A stretch of DNA of 64,000 nucleotides from Brenneria nigrifluens DSM 30175 = ATCC 13028 (GCF_005484965.1 NZ_CP034036.1:4278001-4342000); one strand, 5' to 3'; counted from the first letter of the stretch, positions 16,386 through 25,278 are shown. Notes: generated from the letters alone by a model not told the origin. Translations and numbers: made by a program.

Positions 16386-17039
16386 CTACATAGGCGTTGT
16401 CCGCCTGGCCAGCGTACGCAGTTGGTCGGACTCCAACACCGCCACTTTCGCTTTCGGCTGCGGAGAAAACGCCTGATTCAATAAGGCCTGCGCCACGGTT
16501 TTCCCCTCTATCGCCCGCCATTTCGCCGGAAAAAAGCGAAAGAGCGGCGCGATCAGACTCTCCAGAGGACGATAGTTTTCCCTTTCCCCCACAAGCAGCG
16601 AGGGGCGGGCCAGGGTCAGATGTTGCCATCCCTGCTGGCGCAGGGACTTCTCGGCCGCGCCTTTGACTCGCGAATAAAAGAAGGGCGACGTCGCATTGGC
16701 GTTAAGCGCACTGACCACCAGCAGATGTTTCGCCCCCAATGCCAGCGCGGTTTTCGCCCCCTCCACCACCAGCGTGTAATCCACATAGCGGAACGCCTGT
16801 TTACTCCCCGCGGCCTTCAGCGTCGATCCCAGACAGCAAAAGGCGATATCAATGGGGGAAGTCAGTTGAGAAAGCGCCGCGGCAAGATCGGCGTTGTGGG
16901 GATTCACCACTTTTTCGGCAGGAGGCAACGGCTTACGGGTGGGCGCGTAAATCGTTTCAACCCGGTGATTGGCCTTTAAAAGCTGCAACAGTTCATTGCC
17001 TACCAGTCCCGTCGCCCCTAATAGCAATACCCGGCTCAT
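16386..17039 (-). CDS. NAD(P)-binding Rossmann protein (HTATIP2/YwnB-like oxidoreductase)
   Basis: A 217-residue short-chain-like protein with the dinucleotide-binding start VLLLGATGLVGNELLQLL (residues 4-21) and a NADP-type pattern of atypical SDRs. It includes the IAFCCLGSTLKAAGS segment near 70 and a YSRVKGAAE (Y-x-x-x-K) motif near 123. E. coli has a similar protein of unknown role. Convergent with nrdG, 14 bases apart. ATTCTCCTG-type leader before the start (AGGAGAAT) gives a good ribosome site. Substrate unknown. Confidence 0.85.
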   Translation of the reverse strand: MSRVLLLGATGLVGNELLQLLKANHRVETIYAPTRKPLPPAEKVVNPHNADLAAALSQLTSPIDIAFCCLGSTLKAAGSKQAFRYVDYTLVVEGAKTALALGAKHLLVVSALNANATSPFFYSRVKGAAEKSLRQQGWQHLTLARPSLLVGERENYRPLESLIAPLFRFFPAKWRAIEGKTVAQALLNQAFSPQPKAKVAVLESDQLRTLARRTTPM

Positions 17040-17057
17040 ATATTCTCCTGTGTTTAT

Positions 17058-17519
17058 CTATGTTTTTAATATCATGGCGTCATGCCCGGTTCGTTGCCAA
17101 TAGCGTTTCTTCCCAAAACCCAGCGCGTTGTCCGTCATTTTCAGTTCGGTCAGCCGCAAGCGCCACAGCGGCGCCGCGGAGGCTCTGGCGACCGGGAAAC
17201 GCGCGTTATACCGCGCCCGCGCCTGCTGCTCGTCCTCCCCTTGCAATAACTCGGCCTGCGCGCGGAACTGCACCCCTTTAATCAGCATAACGCTTTTCGG
17301 CTGGCCGCTGACCGCCCCGGCGACCCGCGGCTGCCGCGACATCAGCTCGCCATGACGCGTGTGCGGCTCGGTCATCAGATAAAAAGCCACCTGTAGTTCG
17401 TCATAAGTGTAGAAGCAACTGGCGCACCATAAATCCGAATTATCGCCCACGCACAGCGTCAGTACGTGCAGCTTCTTCAGATAACGGGAGATAGCTTTAA
17501 GGTCGTTTTCTGTTTCCAC
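17058..17519 (-). CDS. yhbP: UPF0306 (YhbP-like) flavin-fold protein
   Basis: A 153-residue protein clearly similar to E. coli YhbP, with the PNP-oxidase-like split-barrel fold (FMN binding is suspected for the family). Shared segments are the early ISRYLKKLHVLTLCV, the LWCASCFYTYD, the TRHGELMSRQPRVAGAVSGQPK and the C-terminal TDNALGFGKKRYW. CAGGTGG before the ATG serves as ribosome site. Biochemical role unknown. It may be co-transcribed with the Rossmann-fold gene downstream on the same strand (18 bases apart). Confidence 0.88.
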   Translation of the reverse strand: METENDLKAISRYLKKLHVLTLCVGDNSDLWCASCFYTYDELQVAFYLMTEPHTRHGELMSRQPRVAGAVSGQPKSVMLIKGVQFRAQAELLQGEDEQQARARYNARFPVARASAAPLWRLRLTELKMTDNALGFGKKRYWQRTGHDAMILKT

Positions 17520-17545
17520 CTGTCCTCCTGCCGTACGTGGGCATT

Positions 17546-17992
17546 TCAGTTAACCTTCTGAACATAGGTATCCTGCGACGCCAGTACACGCCCTTCGGCG
17601 GAGCGGGGCGTCATCGCCGGCAGGGGCTTGCCGGTTTGCCGCTCCAGCAGTCGGGAGTGCGCTTCACCCTGTTCAAACAGATGCCGCTCTCCCCACTGGC
17701 GCAGCACCACCACCAGCGGGAAAAGCTGAGCGCCTTTGGGGGTCAGCACATATTCCTGATAGGCCGAGCCGTCGGACGCCGGCCGCACCGCCAGAATATC
17801 CTCTTCCACCAGACGGCGCAGACGATCGGTAAGAATATTGCGCGCCACCCCCAGACTACGCTGAAAATCGCCGAAACGCCGACGATCGTCGAACGCATCG
17901 CGAATAATCAGCATCGACCACCGATCGCCGACCACATCCAGCGCACGCGCCACCGGGCACGCATCCTCTTTCATACTTTTGCGTTTCACCAT
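17546..17992 (-). CDS. HxlR-family winged-helix regulator
   Basis: A 148-residue HxlR-type transcription factor. The signature CPVARALDVVGDRWSMLIIRDAF lies at residues 12-34 and is followed by the recognition region RRFGDFQRSLGVARNILTDRLRRLVEEDIL. It is divergent from an MFS exporter gene, with two near-identical 15-bp direct repeats between them, the usual layout of an effector-responsive repressor and its target. Translation may start at the second Met (MKEDACP). The inducer is unknown. Confidence 0.9.
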   Translation of the reverse strand: MVKRKSMKEDACPVARALDVVGDRWSMLIIRDAFDDRRRFGDFQRSLGVARNILTDRLRRLVEEDILAVRPASDGSAYQEYVLTPKGAQLFPLVVVLRQWGERHLFEQGEAHSRLLERQTGKPLPAMTPRSAEGRVLASQDTYVQKVN

Positions 17993-18067
17993 CGGTCTCT
18001 TATCCCGTTTCCGTCTTATCAGACCCTGCGCCAGCCGGCTGATTTTTCACTGGCGCCATAATTTCTA

Positions 18068-18119
18068 GTTGCATTTTAAAACCACTATCACTAGGCTGCA
18101 ATCAGTTGCATTTTGAAAC
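18068..18119. promoter_or_regulatory. Likely operator of the HxlR regulator (two direct repeats)
   Basis: GTTGCATTTTAAAAC at 18068-18082 and GTTGCATTTTGAAAC at 18105-18119 agree in 14 of 15 bases with a 37-bp period. They lie in the divergent promoter region between the HxlR gene and the MFS gene. Confidence 0.6.
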
Positions 18120-18142
18120 TCATCGTTATGCGGAATAGTATC

Positions 18143-19369
18143 ATGACCACAGAAAACCGTATCGCCGTCTCAACCCTGCCTGCCCCCATGCCGCGGCTGA
18201 TGGTTCTTTTACTGGCCGCCGCCTGCGGGCTAAGCGTGGCGAACGTCTATTATGCGCAGCCGCTGTTAGACGCGCTGTCGGCGGATTTCGGCATCGGCAC
18301 CGCGGCGATCGGCGGCGTCATGACCGCCACCCAGGTCGGCTGCGCGCTGGCGTTACTGCTGCTGGTGCCGTTGGGCGATCTCGTCAACCGGCGCCATTTA
18401 ATGTTAGCCCAGCTTGGCGCCCTGACGGCGGCGCTGATCGCGGTGGCACTGGCGACCACGCCGCTTTATTTACTGGCCGGCATGCTGGCCGTAGGAATGC
18501 TGGGCACCGCAATGACCCAAGGGCTGATCGCCTATGCCGCGACCGCGGCGGCGCCACAGGAGCGCGGACGCGTTGTCGGCGCGGCGCAGGGCGGCGTGGT
18601 GATCGGGCTGCTGCTGGCGCGCGTTATGGCGGGTATTATCGCCGACTTAGCGGGCTGGCGCGGCGTGTATCTCTTTTCCGCCCTGCTGATGCTATTGCTG
18701 GCCGTCGCGCTGTGGCGCGCGCTGCCGCATCAGGCCCGGCCGGCGCGGCGCTCATCCTATCCGGCGATGCTGCTCTCTATGCTGGCATTGCTGCGCGAGG
18801 AGCGCACGTTGCAGATACGCGGCGTCATCGCTTTACTGATGTTCGCCGCCCTGAACATCTTCTGGAGCGCGCTGGTATTGCCGCTGAGCGCCGCGCCTTA
18901 TTATCTTTCCCACACCGCCATCGGCGCCTTTGGTTTGGTAGGCATACTCGGCGCGCTGGCCGCCGTCAAGGCGGGCGACTGGGCGGACAAAGGGCGGGGG
19001 CAATGGGTCAGCGGAGGCGCCCTGTTATTGCTGCTGGCGGCGTGGCTGCCGCTGGGGCTGACTTCCTATTCGCTGTATGCGTTGACCATCGGCATTATCG
19101 CGCTGGATCTCGGCGCTCAGGCAGTTCACGTCGCTAACCAAAACATGATTTTCAACACCCGCCCGGATGCCCATAGCCGGTTGGTGGGGTGTTATATGCT
19201 GTTTTACAGCGTTGGCAGCGGACTGGGCGCGATGGCGGCGACCATGGTTTATGCCTCCGCCGGCTGGGCGGGGGTCTGCCTGCTCGGCGCCGCCGTCAGC
19301 CTGTCGGCGTTGGTTTTCTGGGGCGTCACCCTGAGCAGGATGCCGGTTTCCGCGCCATCGCGATCTTAA
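18143..19369 (+). CDS. MFS efflux transporter
   Basis: About 408 residues with 12 hydrophobic segments. The first segment ends in SVANVYYAQPLLDALSADFGI, typical of the sugar-efflux/YdhP-like drug exporter group of the major facilitator superfamily. The loop LLVPLGDLVNRRHLML is the MFS motif A. Start: ATG 18143 is preferred, though ATG 18128 and TTG 18113 are in frame and the ribosome site is weak. It would export a compound sensed by the divergently encoded HxlR protein. The 3' end overlaps the convergent ygiQ by four bases. Confidence 0.88.
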   Translation: MTTENRIAVSTLPAPMPRLMVLLLAAACGLSVANVYYAQPLLDALSADFGIGTAAIGGVMTATQVGCALALLLLVPLGDLVNRRHLMLAQLGALTAALIAVALATTPLYLLAGMLAVGMLGTAMTQGLIAYAATAAAPQERGRVVGAAQGGVVIGLLLARVMAGIIADLAGWRGVYLFSALLMLLLAVALWRALPHQARPARRSSYPAMLLSMLALLREERTLQIRGVIALLMFAALNIFWSALVLPLSAAPYYLSHTAIGAFGLVGILGALAAVKAGDWADKGRGQWVSGGALLLLLAAWLPLGLTSYSLYALTIGIIALDLGAQAVHVANQNMIFNTRPDAHSRLVGCYMLFYSVGSGLGAMAATMVYASAGWAGVCLLGAAVSLSALVFWGVTLSRMPVSAPSRS

Positions 19370-21576
19370 CGCGGTTTTTTATCCCGCTTAGCCGGTTTTT
19401 GAGCGGAATGCTTAGCGGCTGCGCTATTTTTACCGCCCGGCGCCGCTTTTTTAGCGACGGATTTATCGACGGCGGGCGGCGCGGTAAAGCGTGTCAGCGC
19501 GGGGCGGCCGACGCCCTTTGCCCCGGCTCCCGCGCGTTCTCCCGGCGCGGCGGCGGGGATCAGACAGCCGGGCCGGTTGCCGATCAGCCGATTCATCCCC
19601 ATGGCGCTCAGGGCGTCGCGGATCAGCGGCCAGTTCGCCGGATCGTGATAGCGCAGCAGCGCCTTATGCAGCCGGCGCTGGCGCTCGCCCCGCGGCACCA
19701 CCACGTCCTCGCTCTTGTAATCCACCTTGCCGAGCGGATTCTTGCCGCTGTAATACATGGTGGTGGCGTTCGCCAGCGGGGAAGGATAAAAGTTTTGCAC
19801 CTGATCCAATCGGAAACGGTTCTCTTTCAGCCACAGCGCCAGATTGACCATATCCTCATCCCGGGTGCCCGGATGCGCGGCGATAAAATAGGGGATCAGA
19901 TACTGCTGTTTTCCCGCCTGTTGCGAATAATCGTCAAAAAGCTGCTTGAAACGGTGATAGCTGCCCATTCCGGGCTTCATCATTTTCGACAGCGGCCCGG
20001 CTTCGGTGTGTTCCGGGGCGATCTTCAGATATCCCCCGACGTGATGTTCGGCCAGCTCCTTGATATAGCGCGGATCTTCCACCGCCAGATCGTAACGGAC
20101 GCCGGAAGCGATAAGGATTTTCTTGATCCCTTTCAGGCCGCGTGCGCGCCGGTAAAGTTTAATGGTCGGCTCATGGTTGGTATCCATATGCGGACAGATT
20201 GCCGGATAAACGCAGGAAGCCCGCCGGCAGCTCTGCTCGGCGCGCGGCGACTGGCAGCGCAGCATATACATATTCGCCGTCGGGCCGCCCAGATCGGAGA
20301 TCACGCCGGTAAAACCCGGCACGTTATCGCGGATCTCTTCGATCTCTTTGACGATGGACGCTTCCGAGCGGCTCTGGATAATCCGCCCCTCGTGCTCGGT
20401 GATCGAACAGAAGGAACAGCCGCCGTAACAGCCGCGCATGATATTGATCGAAAAGCGGATCATATCGTAGGCCGCAATCACCGCCTTACCGTAGGAAGGA
20501 TGCGGAACGCGCTGAAACGGCAGCGCGAACACCGCGTCCATCTCCTCGGTAGAGAGCGGGATCGCCGGCGGATTAATCCACACGTAACGGTCGCCGTGCT
20601 TTTGCATCAATGCCCTGGCGCAGCCGGGATTGGTTTCATGATGTAATATCCGCGACGCATGGGCGTACATCACCTTATCGCCTTTTACTTTTTCAAATGA
20701 CGGCAACAGCACGTAGGTTTTTTCCCACGGCTTGGGTCTGGGCACCCGCACGGTAATCGGCTGAGCCGCCTGCGCCGCGGGAACCTCCCCCTCGGAGCAG
20801 GGCAAATCCTCGCCGTAGGGATTGATAATCGGTTCGATGCGGCCGGGCTTATCGAGCCGGGTGGAGTCAACCCCCGTCCAGCCGACCAGCGCCGTTTTAC
20901 GCATCACCGCGGTATTGCGCACATCGTGGATAGCGCTTATCGGCTCACCCGCCGCCAGCCGGTGCGCCACCTCCGCCAGCGGCCGCTCGCCGTTGCCGTA
21001 GATCAGCATGTCCGCCTTGGCGTCCACCAGCACCGAGCGCCGCACGGTATCGGACCAGTAATCATAGTGGGCGATGCGCCGCAGGCTGGCCTCAATGCCG
21101 CCGAGGATCACCGGAACATCGTTATAGGCTTCCTTACAGCGCTGGCTATACGCCAGCGTCGCGCGATCCGGCCTTTTCCCGCCGATATTGCCGGGAGTAT
21201 AGGCGTCGTCATGACGTAACTTGCGGTCAGCGGTATAGCGGTTAATCATCGAATCCATATTCCCGGCGGTGACGCCGAAAAACAGATTGGGCTTGCCGAG
21301 ACGCATAAAATCGTTTTTCGACGTCCAGTCAGGCTGCGCGATGATACCGACGCGAAACCCCTGCGCTTCCAGCAGCCGCCCGACGATCGCCATGCCAAAA
21401 CTCGGATGATCGACATAGGCGTCGCCGGTCACCACGATCACATCGCAGCTATCCCACCCCAGTTTCTCCATCTCCCGGCGCGACATGGGAAAAAACGGCG
21501 CGGTGCCGTAACACTCGGCCCAATAACGCGGGTACGAGAACAGGGTTCGTTCGGGCTGGATCAGGCTGGTCGGCAT
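19366..21576 (-). CDS. ygiQ: YgiQ-family radical SAM protein
   Basis: A 736-residue cytoplasmic radical SAM protein of the UPF0313 family. The cluster motif GCYGGCSFCSITEHEGR is near residue 380, and an N-terminal segment (about 1-200) resembles the family's cobalamin-binding-like region. The C-terminal 60 residues are rich in Lys, Ala and Pro (AAAPGERAGAGAKGV... KPAKRDKKPR), probably disordered and of variable length among relatives. Reaction unknown. GAAGAATTTCT-type leader upstream. Full length for the family. Confidence 0.93.
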   Translation of the reverse strand: MPTSLIQPERTLFSYPRYWAECYGTAPFFPMSRREMEKLGWDSCDVIVVTGDAYVDHPSFGMAIVGRLLEAQGFRVGIIAQPDWTSKNDFMRLGKPNLFFGVTAGNMDSMINRYTADRKLRHDDAYTPGNIGGKRPDRATLAYSQRCKEAYNDVPVILGGIEASLRRIAHYDYWSDTVRRSVLVDAKADMLIYGNGERPLAEVAHRLAAGEPISAIHDVRNTAVMRKTALVGWTGVDSTRLDKPGRIEPIINPYGEDLPCSEGEVPAAQAAQPITVRVPRPKPWEKTYVLLPSFEKVKGDKVMYAHASRILHHETNPGCARALMQKHGDRYVWINPPAIPLSTEEMDAVFALPFQRVPHPSYGKAVIAAYDMIRFSINIMRGCYGGCSFCSITEHEGRIIQSRSEASIVKEIEEIRDNVPGFTGVISDLGGPTANMYMLRCQSPRAEQSCRRASCVYPAICPHMDTNHEPTIKLYRRARGLKGIKKILIASGVRYDLAVEDPRYIKELAEHHVGGYLKIAPEHTEAGPLSKMMKPGMGSYHRFKQLFDDYSQQAGKQQYLIPYFIAAHPGTRDEDMVNLALWLKENRFRLDQVQNFYPSPLANATTMYYSGKNPLGKVDYKSEDVVVPRGERQRRLHKALLRYHDPANWPLIRDALSAMGMNRLIGNRPGCLIPAAAPGERAGAGAKGVGRPALTRFTAPPAVDKSVAKKAAPGGKNSAAAKHSAQKPAKRDKKPR

Positions 21577-21820
21577 AGAAATTCTTCGTTGTCGGAAAAT
21601 GCCCCGGCTAACGCCTGCGGGCCGCTTAACCGGGAAATGGGTGCGGAATTATACGCGGACCGCAATAACGCCGCTGACCGAAATAACGCCGGCATGCGGC
21701 GGATCAAGATTTTTTGCCGGAAAGCGCGTTTAGAGGTGAGGGATGGCTTATTACTGCAGAGCTTGCCTTGCTAATCGCTATTCTCAAGCTTCGCCGTGAT
21801 TTTATTATTTTCAGGGGATC

Positions 21821-21856
21821 GGGGGTTTATAGGGGGTTTATAGGGGGTTTATAGGG
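21821..21856 (+). repeat. 11-bp tandem repeat running into a CRISPR repeat
   Basis: Unit GGGGGTTTATA at 21821-21831, 21832-21842 and 21843-21853, then GGGGGTTTAT merges into the CRISPR repeat. The unit looks like a slipped duplication of the repeat's own first bases. Confidence 0.85.
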
Positions 21857-21884
21857 GGTTTATCCCCGCTGGCGCGGGGAACAC
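21856..21884 (+). CRISPR. Solitary type I-E CRISPR repeat
   Basis: The 29 bases contain the hallmark palindrome CCCCGCTGGCGCGGGG and the ends GGTTTAT and GAACAC of enterobacterial type I-E repeats. No second copy follows at the expected distance of 61 bases, so no array is present. A cas3 gene lies 640 bases away. Confidence 0.85.
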
Positions 21885-21929
21885 GGTGGTGGCAGTAATT
21901 GCGCGCCCTGGGCCGGGGTGTGTTGATAA

Positions 21930-22184
21930 TCAGTAATGATAGCGGCAGGCCGCGATCAGCAACGCATCTTCGTTAACGGCATAGACCAGACGATGCTCTG
22001 CGGTAATGCGTCTCGACCAAAAACCCGCAAGATGGTGTTTCAGAGGCTCAGGCTTTCCTTTCCCCTCAAAAGGTGTACGGCAGGCATCCTTTAAAAGCTC
22101 GTTGATCTTTTTGACCGTGCGCTTATCGGTGTCCTGCCAGTAGAGATAGTCTTCCCAGGCCTCTTCCGACCATGTCAGCTTCAC
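21930..22184 (-). CDS. yoeB: YoeB toxin, mRNA interferase
   Basis: An 84-residue RelE-fold toxin that cuts mRNA in the ribosomal A site when freed from YefM. The family pattern is clear: WSEEAWEDYLYW at the start, PFEGKGKPEPLKHHLAGFWSRRI in the middle, EHRLVYAV and the C-terminal CRYHY. The catalytic residues expected in YoeB (Glu, Arg, His and the terminal Tyr) are present. It overlaps yefM by four bases. Confidence 0.93.
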   Translation of the reverse strand: MKLTWSEEAWEDYLYWQDTDKRTVKKINELLKDACRTPFEGKGKPEPLKHHLAGFWSRRITAEHRLVYAVNEDALLIAACRYHY

Positions 22185-22432
22185 TCAATGATATCCCTTT
22201 CAGTGCCCTTTCCGCCTTTCAGACTCTCTATCGAATTCATTAATCTTCTGGCATTCGCTGGTGAGCGCAGCAGATAAGCAGTCTCTTCCAATGAATTGTA
22301 TTCTTCAAGTGACATCAAAACGCATGCTTCACCGTTCTGACGAGTGATCAGTATCGGCGCGTTGTCCTCTACCGTTTTAACCATCGTCGCTGACAGATTC
22401 TGTCTGGCTTCGCTGTAGCTTACTGTTCGCAT
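22181..22432 (-). CDS. yefM: YefM antitoxin (Phd/YefM family)
   Basis: An 83-residue antitoxin beginning MRTVSYSEARQNLSATM, the standard YefM DNA-binding N-terminus, with a C-terminal toxin-wrapping tail. It represses its own operon with YoeB. A perfect palindrome around TGTACA lies just upstream, as in the E. coli operator. The pair is placed where the Cascade genes of a type I-E locus would normally be found, downstream of cas3. Confidence 0.93.
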   Translation of the reverse strand: MRTVSYSEARQNLSATMVKTVEDNAPILITRQNGEACVLMSLEEYNSLEETAYLLRSPANARRLMNSIESLKGGKGTERDIIE

Positions 22433-22454
22433 AATTACCCCCTCGTAGTCAAAA

Positions 22455-22466
22455 CATTGTACAATG
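22455..22466. promoter_or_regulatory. YefM-YoeB operator palindrome
   Basis: CATTGTACAATG, a perfect 12-bp palindrome with a TGTACA core, 22 bases upstream of the yefM start. YefM-YoeB in E. coli binds TGTACA-centred palindromes. Confidence 0.65.
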
Positions 22467-22523
22467 ACATGACTGCAACGGCAACTAAAGGCATCATTCT
22501 GCTATACCGTACTTTGGATTCGA

Positions 22524-25250
22524 TCACCTATCCTCAATACTCAGCCCTACCGTTTTACTATAAAAGGCGTCGCTTTCACCCGCTTTCAACAGCAGGACTT
22601 GCGCCGCAGGCCGATGTAGCTGCTGACGAAACCGCTCCAGCGCCTCGCCCTCCAGCACCGGCAGCGATTTTTTATATTTCAGCCACCAGCTTTCCCGCAC
22701 CTGCAAACGGCTTTTCTCCCAGGCAAATTCTTCCGGCGGAGCGTAAGGCAGTGGCAAATCGCTCTCTTTCTCCGCCATCCGAGCCAGATAGAGATCCAGC
22801 GTGTTTTCCCCCAACCGGGTGGAGATCTCCACCGCATCGCTCCAACCCGACTCGCTGGACCTGGCGCAGTAGCCATGTACCAACGCCAGCGATAACTGCC
22901 CGGCTATCGACCGCTGGCCGTACCGCTCCCCCAGCACCTTATTGGCGATCGCCTCCAGCGCGGCGGGCACGACGATCTGCTCTTCATAAACGCCGTTAAT
23001 CAAGGTTCGGGCATCTTCCGGCATCCTGATTGCCCCGCGTTCACGCAGGATAGCCTGCGTGCGCCATAGCGCCGCGTGGTCGGGATACACATAGCCGCTG
23101 TTGCGCAGTTCAGCGCCCAGCCAGTCGGCGTCGGCCTCCGGCTGCCATTCCGGCGCCAAGACATACAGCACGGCCGCGGGGCGCTCATCGGTCAACGGTG
23201 CGTTATCCCGTGCATTTTTCCGGCGGCCGTCGAGATAACGAATATGCCGCTGTAAACGCCCGGCGCGCTGGATCAGTAAATCAATCGGCGCTAAATCGCT
23301 AATCATATTATCCACATCAATATCCAGCGACTGTTCCACCACCTGCGTAGCAATCAGCACTTTGCCTGAACGCTGCGCGGGCGTGCTCTCTTTACCGAAC
23401 CAGCTTAACGCCCGCTCTTCAATCGCCATGCGATCGCAAAAGGCGAAACGGCTGTGAAACAGCAGGATATCGTCCTCCGCCACGCCTTGCGCCAGCAGTT
23501 GGCGGTAGACCGCAATGGCGTCATCCACGGTGTTTCTGATCCAGCATATTGATTGTCCGGCCGCTATCGACGCCTTGATCAGCGCAATCCCTTGTTCTCT
23601 GGCGGTCAGCCAGCCGATTTTCACCTCACGCTTCACTGCCGGTCGTGTGTCCAGCGCGCTTTCCCGCAATCCCTGCCGGTTAAGCTGGGTGAACCACGGA
23701 TAACGCGCATCGGGATCGGGCTGCCATGCGGCTTCACATGCCATGCCCTGCGCAAAAGCCCGCGTCAGCCTTTCGCGCAGGCTGAGCGGCAGGGTCGCCG
23801 TCAGCACGATCGCGCTGCCCCCCTGCCGGGCGTGGAAACCGATCAGATGTTCGATCAGCTTACTCATATAGGCGTCATAGGCGTGGATTTCATCCAGAAT
23901 AAGGATCTTATGCCGCAACCCCAGCACACGCAGCGACTGGTGACGGAACGGCATCACCGCCATCAATGCCTGATCGAGCGTACCCACCCCGACATCCGCC
24001 AGCAGCGCTTTCTTACGCGAATCGGCAAACCAGATATTGCAGTCCTTGCTGGCGCTATTCTCATCTTTGCCGTACTGCGTCTGCCCCTGACTTTCGCCGT
24101 CCCACAGCGATTGAGTGAAGGTATGCGACATATGGCGCGCACCGTGCGCCAATATCAGCGACGGATTTTGCTCCGGCTGATACAGCGCCCGGTATGCCGC
24201 AGCCAATCTTTGATACATGGCGTTGGCCGTCGCCATCGTCGGCAAGGCCACATAAATGCCGCCGCCTTTTTGCTGCGCCATCAGCCGATGCGCCAATATC
24301 ATCGCGGCTTCGGTTTTCCCCGCGCCGGTGACGTCTTCCAGAATGAAAAGCTGTGGCCCGGCAACGGAAATATCCGCTTCAAGCGCCTGCTGTTGCAGCG
24401 GTGTCGGCTGCTGAATAAACGGAAATAACTGCCGTATGTGTTGAAAAGGCGCGGGGGCCGGCGTGCGCGGTAAACGCGAGACGACCTTTTCCGCCGTCGG
24501 TAACGCATGCTGCTGCCAATAATCGCTCAGCGACATCGGGTCACTGCGATAGTGAAAATCCTGCCGGCGCGATCCCAGCCAGTCTGCAAGAACGGTCAGC
24601 CCGGCCAGCGCCCAACTCTGTTGCTTCAACGTCGATAACCAGGCTTTATCGGCAAAGCAGGCGGGCAACGAGGAAATCTCGGGGAAAACAGAGGATAAAT
24701 CATGGAGATAATCTTTAACTGCCAGATAATCATCCTGATGAAACGCGAGTTTTCCTTTGACATCGCGCTCCGGCGGCTTGCCGTGGTGACCGGTTATGAT
24801 GTTCAGCCAGATATCCAACGCTTTCTCTGCGATTCCGAATATCTCCTCAAAGGGAAAAATCGCTGGAATATCCTGGCGATTTTCCCACAGCCAGAATCCC
24901 AATGAGTCATGCCGCGCGGAGTCGGCCTGTCCCTTATTTTGCACCAGTGGCGAGTCAGGATTGAAATATTTCCGCTGAAAGCCGCGGGCGAATTTCCCGA
25001 TATCATGCCACGCCAGAAAATAGGCAAACCACAGCGCTACGTCTTCATTCTCTAATTCAAGTTCAGAGAATATGTTATTGGCCTGAAAATAATTTTTCTT
25101 TAATAACCAATAGCCGCAGGCCGCCACATCAAGACCATGATAAGGCAACAGATGATAATCGTCTCCGCCCGGCGAATCCGGCGATTGACGGGCCTTTCCC
25201 CAATAACGAAAATAACGCCGGCATACCGCTTGATTATTCACCATCCGCAT
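22524..25250 (-). CDS. cas3: Cas3 helicase-nuclease, type I-E, without other cas genes
   Basis: A 908-residue protein, close to the usual type I-E length (888 in E. coli), with no visible damage. The N-terminal HD nuclease domain has H38, H82-D83 (HDIGKF) and H155-H156 (TGHHG). The superfamily 2 helicase has Walker A TGAGKT near 308-313, DEIH at 453-456, SATLPL and the QRAGRLQRH motif VI. In a working system Cas3 is recruited by Cascade to degrade target DNA. No cse1, cse2, cas7, cas5, cas6, cas1 or cas2 occurs on either side; bactofilin is upstream and yefM-yoeB downstream. It is either a relic or depends on Cascade encoded elsewhere. GGGGTGA precedes the second Met (25244), a possible true start. 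Confidence 0.93.
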   Translation of the reverse strand: MRMVNNQAVCRRYFRYWGKARQSPDSPGGDDYHLLPYHGLDVAACGYWLLKKNYFQANNIFSELELENEDVALWFAYFLAWHDIGKFARGFQRKYFNPDSPLVQNKGQADSARHDSLGFWLWENRQDIPAIFPFEEIFGIAEKALDIWLNIITGHHGKPPERDVKGKLAFHQDDYLAVKDYLHDLSSVFPEISSLPACFADKAWLSTLKQQSWALAGLTVLADWLGSRRQDFHYRSDPMSLSDYWQQHALPTAEKVVSRLPRTPAPAPFQHIRQLFPFIQQPTPLQQQALEADISVAGPQLFILEDVTGAGKTEAAMILAHRLMAQQKGGGIYVALPTMATANAMYQRLAAAYRALYQPEQNPSLILAHGARHMSHTFTQSLWDGESQGQTQYGKDENSASKDCNIWFADSRKKALLADVGVGTLDQALMAVMPFRHQSLRVLGLRHKILILDEIHAYDAYMSKLIEHLIGFHARQGGSAIVLTATLPLSLRERLTRAFAQGMACEAAWQPDPDARYPWFTQLNRQGLRESALDTRPAVKREVKIGWLTAREQGIALIKASIAAGQSICWIRNTVDDAIAVYRQLLAQGVAEDDILLFHSRFAFCDRMAIEERALSWFGKESTPAQRSGKVLIATQVVEQSLDIDVDNMISDLAPIDLLIQRAGRLQRHIRYLDGRRKNARDNAPLTDERPAAVLYVLAPEWQPEADADWLGAELRNSGYVYPDHAALWRTQAILRERGAIRMPEDARTLINGVYEEQIVVPAALEAIANKVLGERYGQRSIAGQLSLALVHGYCARSSESGWSDAVEISTRLGENTLDLYLARMAEKESDLPLPYAPPEEFAWEKSRLQVRESWWLKYKKSLPVLEGEALERFRQQLHRPAAQVLLLKAGESDAFYSKTVGLSIEDR

Positions 25251-25278
25251 TCACCCCGCTGCGATTCCACCCGCTTAA

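Noticed and set aside
21885..21916. A first spacer after the CRISPR repeat
   Set aside because: No second repeat follows at 61 bases, so a spacer cannot be claimed.
22524..25250. Cas3 as a broken pseudogene
   Set aside because: The frame is continuous at normal length and all key HD and helicase residues are present; only its partners are missing.
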